Below, one piece after another: positions 57,071 to 64,000 of a stretch of 64,000 bases of DNA. The notes under the pieces are model-generated. The model saw only the letters and a program-made list of their open reading frames with translations. It made no database searches and was not told the DNA's origin. Made by a program: the position numbers and the translations under genes. This DNA comes from Tetranychus cinnabarinus (taxonomy: Eukaryota > Arthropoda > Arachnida > Trombidiformes > Tetranychidae). Every line of letters starts with the position of its first letter. Positions within the stretch are counted from its first letter, which is position 1. Location of the stretch: assembly GCA_022266195.1 (NCBI GenBank), contig WHVY01000005.1:6076001-6140000 (forward strand), written 5' to 3'.

Positions 57071-57985
57071 GTAAGTAATAAGCTAACAATAAATTTTCTT
57101 ACCTTTTTTAATATTCTGAATACAAATTCAGTCCTTTTCCCCCTTTTCCTTTCGTTGAATCCTTTTCACTTGAAGCACATAAACATCCATTAGCATGAAA
57201 TTAATTTTTTTACCTTAATATTTTTGGTAATAAGCGAGGAAAGGTTTGGTGTAATGATTAAATACCAGCTTTACCAGACTTTGTTTGCTTACAACCAGAA
57301 TCTTTCTGCTAAACTAGACTTTTTACTAGACAGGGTTACAAAATAAATTGTATCGAGTGAAAATCAGACCCAAGATAAATTTCAATATTCAACTTACCTG
57401 TAAATAGGCTTACCGACAATTGTCTCTGAGAGGATTGAAAAATGAGCCAAAAATTGACATTAAAAAGATGTAATCACATTTTTACAAAACACAAAAATCG
57501 TTAGAAGTCACTGTTGAATAAAAGCTTTTACCTTTTGGGTTGTCAGACGTTTTCATTTGAAAAATTTAGATTTTACCAAATTTACTGTCTAACCGATACT
57601 TAATCTCTTAGAACTGGAATAATAATATTTATAAAATTGAAAATGAAGATCTTAAAGTTGATAAAATAAGAGACAAGATGGCGGCTATTACTCTGCTTTT
57701 AACCCTTAATCCAAAGAGTAACTCTTTGCTCCTCTTTGCCTTAATCACACTTCTCTTTGGCGCTGCTTTCTTTATTTTATAGCAAATGGTATTTTCTGGT
57801 TTGCTTACAACTTTTCTGGTTCAGTTAGGTTTTTATATTGTATTGTTTTGTGATTGATTTTTGCTTAACCATGATATTTATATCCTTTTACCGCAGATTA
57901 AGGCATGTATTTTAATGTACTTTTGTCTGCTTCATGAGTTTCATAAATTAATTTGTTTCCTTTTTATGTCTTATTTGGTGTACAG
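57071..57985 (+). other. GPCR intron 2
   Basis: 915 bp from GTAAGT to TGTACAG. No feature recognised. Confidence 0.6.
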
Positions 57986-58404
57986 ATATTACAATGGAAA
58001 TGGTTTCAGATGTTTCAAGACCAACAAATGATGGTGAACAACGAATCAATGTTTATCAACGAGCTGAGAGACGGACTCTTAGGATGACTTCAATTGTAGC
58101 TTTGGCCTTTGTTTGCTGTTGGACTCCTTATACTTATGTAGTCCTTTGGTTTCAATTTAATCCAGATTCTTACCAATCAACTAATATATTGATCATGGAT
58201 GTTTTATTTTGCTTTGCGGTTCTCAATTCTGTGATAAACCCATGTGTTTATAGTTCCCATCTTTTTACCAAAAGGCGAAATAAAACCAGTAATAACTCTG
58301 CTTTGAACAATTTGAACAATAACAATAGTATCAAGCTTAATGGAAGTAACGTTATTAGAGGAAATAATATCTCTAAACTTGCAACTCGTGAAACATTTTT
58401 CTAG
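57986..58404 (+). CDS. GnRH/AKH/corazonin-type neuropeptide GPCR, exon 3 of 3
   Basis: Residues 242-380: intracellular loop 3 with RTLRMT, TM6 containing CWTPY (286-290), extracellular loop 3, TM7 with NPCVY (326-330), then a hydrophilic tail. The tail is unusually rich in asparagine (an NNLNNNN run) and ends RETFF. The Asn run is encoded by AAC/AAT repeats. The exon begins in phase 1 to match exon 2. This completes a normal-sized seven-helix receptor. Confidence 0.87.
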
Positions 58405-60155
58405 CCTCTGTTGACTACCTACCTTGGACCTGTAATTACCTGATTGGACCCGTTGATACTCAACACTTGGTGATAAGCTACTTGATCAATTGCAATTTTC
58501 AATACTATTTAAACTTCGCATTTACTAAATGGGTTTGCACTAATGCTCAACAAGATAATTATAAATATAATTATTAACAGTTATTATGCTATGTATAGAT
58601 TAATTTACTGAGAAAATTTTAATCGCTAATTGATTGAAGATTGTTTTTATTAATGCATTTGTATCCATTATTAAAATGGTAACTTGTTTCCTCTTTTTCT
58701 TCCCGATGATGTTTATATTATTAACAAAATGAAATTAACGAAACGTTAAATTGACATTAAAAAAAGCTAATTGAAACTGATTAATGAAAAATGTTGGTTT
58801 TGATTGAATATCATTTAATAATTAGTAGATATGAATCAGTTGATGATGGACTGTTGGCAAAAATCAAATGTATTTGTAGCAACATTTCATTTTATGATTA
58901 ATGATATCGAGTTAACAGTTGTTAACAGGAATTGACTTTTGTCAAGTAAACCCAAATTGATTTAGATTGATTATAAAGCAAACCTTTTCCAATTCTGGAT
59001 AATTTCTGGTCAATTTTTTTCTGGTAAATTTGCTTCAACATTTCTTATTCAAAATGATTATTTGGTTTTACTTTAATCATTCGCTTTCCACATTCCAATC
59101 AAAACTTTAATTTACTATTGACTTTTGTTGGTTGAAATTTAATTCAGAATATTCCTGATTAAAGGTGAAAAGAAAGCAAGGAAAACAATGAACAAAGTCA
59201 GGCAAAACTCTGAAGATTAAAAATAAAGGATGATGTCCATTGAAATTGATGGTTCTCGTCTTAGAGAAGATGATGACCATGAGTGAAATGAGAAAAAATG
59301 TGAGCTTCTAATTGAGAAGTATCAAAAGATGAATGAATGTTAAGATTGAGAGGCAAAATAAGAGAAGAGCGAGATTTGGTTTTTACTATTTCTTTACTGT
59401 TTGCTTCTTCATTTATACTTGATTACTTTCTTCACAAACAAGACTGATTCCTCCTTTACTTCATCAGTTAGATCATGATTACCCTCATCAGAATCAAATT
59501 TTTCGTACTAAATGAGTTTTAACGTTGAACTGTTATTTTCATCTTGAAATAATCACCAGCAATCTTAGAAGAGGTTAAGAGAGGACACACATCACGCGGA
59601 ATCTTTGCTCTGTTGATATTTTATTTTCATTATAATTTCCACCAGTTGAAACTCGACTCTGTTTACTCTTCAAATTAGCATAATTAGAGAGCTTGTGTGC
59701 ACAGAAAATTGATGAAAGATTCTCGATTATTCAACAATTAATGCAAAAATTGTAAACACAAAAAAAGTAAAAGTTAATTACCGCATTCTTTCCACTTGTA
59801 GCTTTGGATCTTAAGATCTCTTAGCTTTTCTGGTTGCCATCAATTTTTTGTTCAAACTGGGTATGGATCAAAATAATTTAAAATAAGTCAAGGCACTAAT
59901 TTAATTTAACCTTTGTTTAGCTCGCAAAAGCTTTAATTAAATTGTTTAATTAATCAATTATTCAACATTTTACTTCTGTTTCGTTGAACTATTGTTAGAG
60001 TTTCATCGATATAAATTTCGATAGTATCGACCATTGGTAAGATTACAGCTGTGAGTAATTGTAATGCCGATTTTTTATGCTATTTCAAAAGGTGTTTTTT
60101 GATTAACTTCTTGTTATTTGTGTTTCGTTATTGTCGTTGTTTTTTGCAAAAAATT
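58405..60155. other. intergenic between GPCR and UBA3
   Basis: 1.75 kb of AT-rich DNA with no gene-like frame. A GGTAAGATTACAG stretch at about 60036 could be the donor of a small UBA3 5' UTR exon. Confidence 0.35.
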
Positions 60156-61610
60156 ATGCCACTTGACGTTTGTAATCGATGGACTCACCTGCGAAAAATT
60201 TTAGGACGGAATGGACCTTTTTGTCAAAGTGACTATGAAGCTGGATCAGAGGCTTTAAAATTTGTTCTCGAGGAATGTAAGATCTTAATTGTTGGCTGTG
60301 GTGGCCTAGGATGTGAACTGTTGAAAGATTTGGCTCTAATGGGTTTCATGAACATCTCCATTATTGATATGGATACCATTGATTTATCCAATTTGAATAG
60401 ACAGTTTTTATTCCGAGAAAAAGACATTGGATGCTCCAAGTCAGAAACGGCTGCCAAAGTAATTAACGAACGGATTCCTGGCGTTAAGGTCAAGCCATAT
60501 TTTTGTAAAATTCAAGATCTTGATACCGACTTCTATCGAAATTTTCATGTCATTGTTTTGGGTCTTGATTCAATTGTGGCTCGGCGATGGATAAATGGCA
60601 TGGTTTGTAGCCTTTTGAATTATGATGACGGAATTTTAGGTACGTTGTGTCAGTTTTATTGCAATAATAGTTCTTGGCGTTTGGATTAATAACTTATCCA
60701 ATATAATTTTTGGCAAAATTTACTAATTTTTATTTTCCTTTTAGATCAAAGTTCTATTATACCCCTTGTTGATGGAGGATCTGAAGGATTCAAAGGAAAT
60801 GCTCGAGTAATAATACCTGGAATGACAGCCTGCATCGAATGTACTCTTGATTTGTTCCCTCCTCAAATTAATTATCCCTTGTGTACTATTGCTAATACTC
60901 CAAGGCTTCCTGAACATTGCATTGAGTATGTAAGAGTTTTGTTGTGGAATCGCGAAAAGCCATTCGGCGATATAGCTATTGATGGTGATGATGCAAGCCA
61001 TATTCAATGGATTTTCGAAAAATCTGCTGAAAGAGCTTCACAGTTTAATATTAATGGTGTTACTTATCGGTTAACTCAAGGAGTTGTTAAAAGAATCATA
61101 CCTGCTGTTGCCTCAACTAATGCTATTATTGCTGCTGTTTGTTCCACCGAAGTTTTCAAAATAACAACCAGTTGTTGTACAGCAATGAATAATTACATGG
61201 TTTTCAACGATGTAGATAGTATTTACACTTATACTTATGAAGCAGAACGAAATCCCAATTGTCTTGCATGCAGTCGAGTTCCACAAGAGTTAAACTTACC
61301 ACTGGAATCACAACTACAAGAGATTATTGACCTACTTGTCAACGATGAAAAATATGCTATGAAATCTCCTGGTTTAACAACCATGATTAACGGCAAGAAT
61401 CGTACTTTATATATGCAATCAGTTGCCTCAATAGAAGAGAAAACTCGTGTAAATTTAAAAAAATCTCTAAGAGAACTCAATTTGTCCTCAGGTCAGGAAA
61501 TAATTGTGGCTGATGTTACTCGCCCAAATACATCAATTTTCGTACTCAAACCGCCTTCAGCTAGCAATGATCCACAATCAGTGTCAGCATCATCATCATC
61601 GTCGTCTTAA
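60156..61610 (+). CDS. UBA3: NEDD8-activating enzyme E1 catalytic subunit
   Basis: Exons 60156-60639 and 60745-61610 join in phase 1 across a 105-bp intron, giving 449 residues (human UBA3 is 463). The product, paired with NAE1/APPBP1, adenylates NEDD8 and carries it as a thioester to UBE2M for cullin neddylation. Visible landmarks: the ATP-binding loop GCGGLGC at 47-53; DMDTIDLSNLNRQFLFR, the E1 nucleotide site; the catalytic cysteine C207 in YPLCTIANTPRLPEHC; a zinc-binding tetrad C190/C193 and C333/C336; and a C-terminal ubiquitin-fold domain (KNRTLYMQSVASIEE, ADVTRP). The last residues are a poly-serine tail from TCATCATCATCATCGTCG. The ATG at 60156 is the first in frame. The N-terminus is about 15-20 residues shorter than in vertebrates, so an upstream coding exon cannot be excluded. 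Poly(A) signal AATAAA is at 61792. Confidence 0.93.
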
Positions 61611-62195
61611 AAATTGTGATTATTTCTAACTTCTGTTTTTTCCAAGCTTCATTCTTGAAGTATACGCCTTTCTCTGTATGTAAAGAAGACCCTATCAATA
61701 TAATTGAACTGAATATATTTTTAAATCACAGTTAGTCTTTTTACTTCTAACACCAAAAGCTAACATTACTATACTTTAACAGACCGAGTCAAATAAAGTG
61801 ATCTAAATGATGAAAAAAAGTCGACAGAATCTATTTAGTATAAATTAATAATAAATTTTAATTACACTTTTTGTTTTCATATCGCAGCATCTTTCCACGT
61901 TAAATTTCACTTGGCTTTGTTTCTATAGACAAATTGAGTTGATTGGTTTTTCCTTAATATCAGAATGTATTCAGTAATAATGACCAATTTGAAGGATCTC
62001 TCATGCATCAACTTGTAATTGACAATTGGCTAATTTACAATGTAAACACACAAATATATATATATTTTTTTTCTTTTCATATTTATATATATATGTAAAT
62101 ATGTATACTTATATAATATAATATTAATAGCAATAATTTGTTTCCTTGTTTGCTATTACAATAATAACGTTATTTCTCTCTTTTGTTTCATAATA
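61611..62195. other. convergent 3' region, UBA3 / unknown gene
   Basis: The two genes end tail to tail here. It contains the UBA3 poly(A) signal (61792-61797) and an AT/TA-rich low-complexity tract at about 62050-62130. No open frame of note. Confidence 0.45.
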
Positions 62196-63972
62196 TCACT
62201 TGGACAATCTTTTGTAATCACCATGATATGATTGATCTTCCATAAGATTGGCCACTTTGTGTATGAGTTCATTATTCATTGATTCCAGACGATAGCATCG
62301 TTCTTGAAGATCTTGAATATAGTCAACCAACTCTTTGTTTTGAAACAATTCATAAATACTTCTGTAAATTAAAGGAAAAAAAATATAGATTAGACAGATG
62401 AAGATGATCATAATGATGTGATGGCAATGGAAAAGAAAAGAATATAAAAGTGAAAAAAAGACAAAAGAGCGTGATTGTGAATTGGAATGATTGATAATGC
62501 ATGTTAGAAATGACGTTGAACACGATGAAAATTGTAAAGGAAACAAAAAGGTTGTTAAAAAAGGAAAACGAAATCAGCGAAATAACAATATTAATTTGTT
62601 GACCTGCCAATTCAATGATTTATGTCAGATGATTAGATCTGATATTGATAATGGTAATGACCATGATGAGTGAGGTTTAGTCAATCTGTCAGAGTTTGTT
62701 ACTCAATGTCAGGCTTGATCTGTCAAGCATGGTTTAAATAAACTACTACATTTTAATGAAATATTTCCTTGGTAATCAGGTGAAAAAAATTGTGATAAAG
62801 TGAAAGTTGAATAAAAAAGAAATGCAATTCAACCTGAGCTTTAACAATATTACTGATTAATGCAAAAATAAGATTTAAATTAGTGACATTAAACCAAATT
62901 AATTTCCTGTTAAAGGAAATTGTAGTGGATTTGGAGATTGAAAAGCAAGATGAAGATATGGTAACAGTAAAGCTCAGAAGATATGATAATAGAAAGGACT
63001 GAAAAGACTGTAACCTTGGCATTGAATTGATTCTTTTCTCCAACGATAGATGCTAGAGTCGAGTAATCGATCAAAATAATCAAGATAAATCATGTTTCGT
63101 ATGGCAAACCTAGAATAAAGATGGTGAAGAATGGATTATATCGAAAATTGATTTCTTTAGTGAAAGAACTGTAATAATCAGAAAACTACAAAAACAGAGC
63201 TTAACCAATCAAGTCTGATGTTAAGATATATTTTCATCATTTAAACCTAAAGGTTTGAAACGATATTAATGTAAAGACAATGAAGGGATGAAACAGTAGA
63301 GCAATCAATGAGGGAAGAGAACAAGTGATTCTTGAAAATATTATACTGACATTTTAAAGTAAGGGTAATAATTAGAAAATGAGGCAAGTTTGCATGCAAT
63401 CAATCGATTTAAAAAGAAATATTATGTATCGTTTCAAATTACAAGAGTAACACGTTTGGTTATTAATAAATCAATTCATTATTTATATTGTATCAGATCG
63501 ATTAACTAATAGAAATCAATGAATTTTTTGTTTCACTTGCTTTTTCCACTCTCATTGACTTGTCATCATTATTTAAAACATGCATAATCAACAAGAGATC
63601 AAGTTAATTGTATTGAAGGCATTCTTGGTTGGAGTAAGAAACTGGGGTAATTGGGTTGGATTGGGTTAGATTGGGTTAGATTGGGTTAGATTGGGTTAGA
63701 TGGTGATGATGGTGATGAGACTAAATAGTGTTGATCAAATCCACCAATTACCTTGGCATTTGAACAGGTTTAGGTGGATGATATTTAGCTTTTAAAATTT
63801 CCAACCATCTATTGCTTTCTTTGGTTGTTGTTTCCTTGATTGTTGTTGAATGATCAAATTTTTTGTAAACAGTGAATGCCCCTTTCTTGTCTACTCCTGG
63901 AGGTAAATTGGTCAGCCCTGGATAAGAAGTGGATAAAAAGAAATGATTAGAAGTTTTGACAATCTGAAGCAT
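62196..63972 (-). CDS. unrecognised multi-exon gene, 3' part (partial)
   Basis: Three candidate exons on the minus strand: 63752-63963 or 63972 (PGLTNLPPGVDKKGAF, YKKFDHSTTIKE, RWLEILKAKYHPPKP), 63015-63109 (NMIYLDYFDRLLDSS, IYRWRKES) and 62196-62361 (SIYELFQNKELVDYIQ, ending RLSK then stop). Exons A and B have good splice signals and matching phase. The last exon has a good acceptor (TTTACAG) and looks like a short amphipathic coiled coil, but it needs phase 2 where exon B ends in phase 1. A small exon is therefore probably missing between them, or a splice site differs. The ATG at 63972 may instead be intronic, since CTTCAG just after it could be an acceptor. More exons likely lie to the right. 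No family recognised. The product is basic in its middle part, with no membrane segment or signal peptide seen. Confidence 0.5.
62362..63014 (-). other. intron(s) of the unrecognised minus-strand gene
   Basis: 653 bp between two supported exons. A short missing exon is expected by phase, but I could not choose one. Otherwise AT-rich. Confidence 0.4.
63110..63751 (-). other. intron of the unrecognised minus-strand gene
   Basis: 642 bp from GTAATT (minus strand) to TTATTCTAG. It contains the decamer repeat at 63651-63700. Confidence 0.5.
63651..63700. repeat. decamer tandem repeat (TTGGGTTAGA)5
   Basis: Four perfect copies and one variant (TTGGGTTGGA) of a 10-bp unit, followed by a GATGATGGTGAT run. 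An intronic minisatellite. It contains GGGTTA but is not in telomeric register. Confidence 0.85.
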
Positions 63973-64000
63973 GATGGAAATGGGTAAAATTCAATTCTAA

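Noticed and set aside
63651..63700. Interstitial telomere sequence
   Set aside because: The unit TTGGGTTAGA is ten bases long and is neither the arthropod TTAGG nor the TTAGGG register. An ordinary minisatellite.
1..64000. CRISPR arrays, bacterial operons, rRNA genes
   Set aside because: None seen. The introns, gene structures and retroelement are eukaryotic.

Overview
The window is nuclear DNA from a eukaryote. It is AT-rich, its genes are split by spliceosomal introns, and there are no operons. An arthropod, most likely an acariform (spider-mite-like) mite, fits best: an F-box/LRR-type gene resembles the F-box families I associate with spider mites, and a GnRH/AKH-family neuropeptide receptor is present. 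The species assignment is inference.

Left part (1-7.7 kb). The 5' end of a VPS39-type endosome/lysosome tethering gene lies on the minus strand and leaves the window. It is head to head with a seven-exon F-box gene. Next come a small secreted tyrosine/proline-rich protein with one Sushi domain, and a two-exon SLC35G1-like membrane transporter.

Middle (9.6-58.4 kb). One three-exon neuropeptide GPCR of the GnRH/AKH/corazonin receptor superfamily spans almost 49 kb. Its first intron is 46.7 kb, while the other introns here range from about 30 bp to 1.3 kb. That intron holds a 571-bp inverted-repeat MITE with TA target sites. It also holds, antisense to the receptor, a 21.8-kb tandem Ty3/gypsy LTR-retrotransposon array arranged LTR-internal-LTR-internal-LTR. 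The three 1098-bp LTRs look identical, and one 4-bp target duplication (AGTT) flanks the whole array.

The retroelement is the most unusual object here. Copy 1 has a single uninterrupted 3078-codon frame that fills the whole internal region. The frame starts inside the LTR, is read through the tRNA primer-binding site, and continues through gag, protease, RT, RNase H and integrase. It then runs into a roughly 1100-residue C-terminal cargo: a RING-like and TRAF-type zinc-finger block followed by a REXO1/REX1-like DEDDh exonuclease fold that appears to have lost most of its catalytic acids. Copy 2 differs by one missing A, which cuts the frame between the zinc-finger block and the exonuclease-like block. 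Across LTRs and coding sequence the element is studded with odd-length palindromes centred on CTTAG, especially GTCTTAGAC (10 per unit) and GACTTAGTC (5 per unit). No known feature I can name explains this signal.

Right part (60-64 kb). A complete two-exon UBA3 gene (NEDD8-activating E1 catalytic subunit) is tail to tail with an unrecognised multi-exon minus-strand gene that runs off the right edge.
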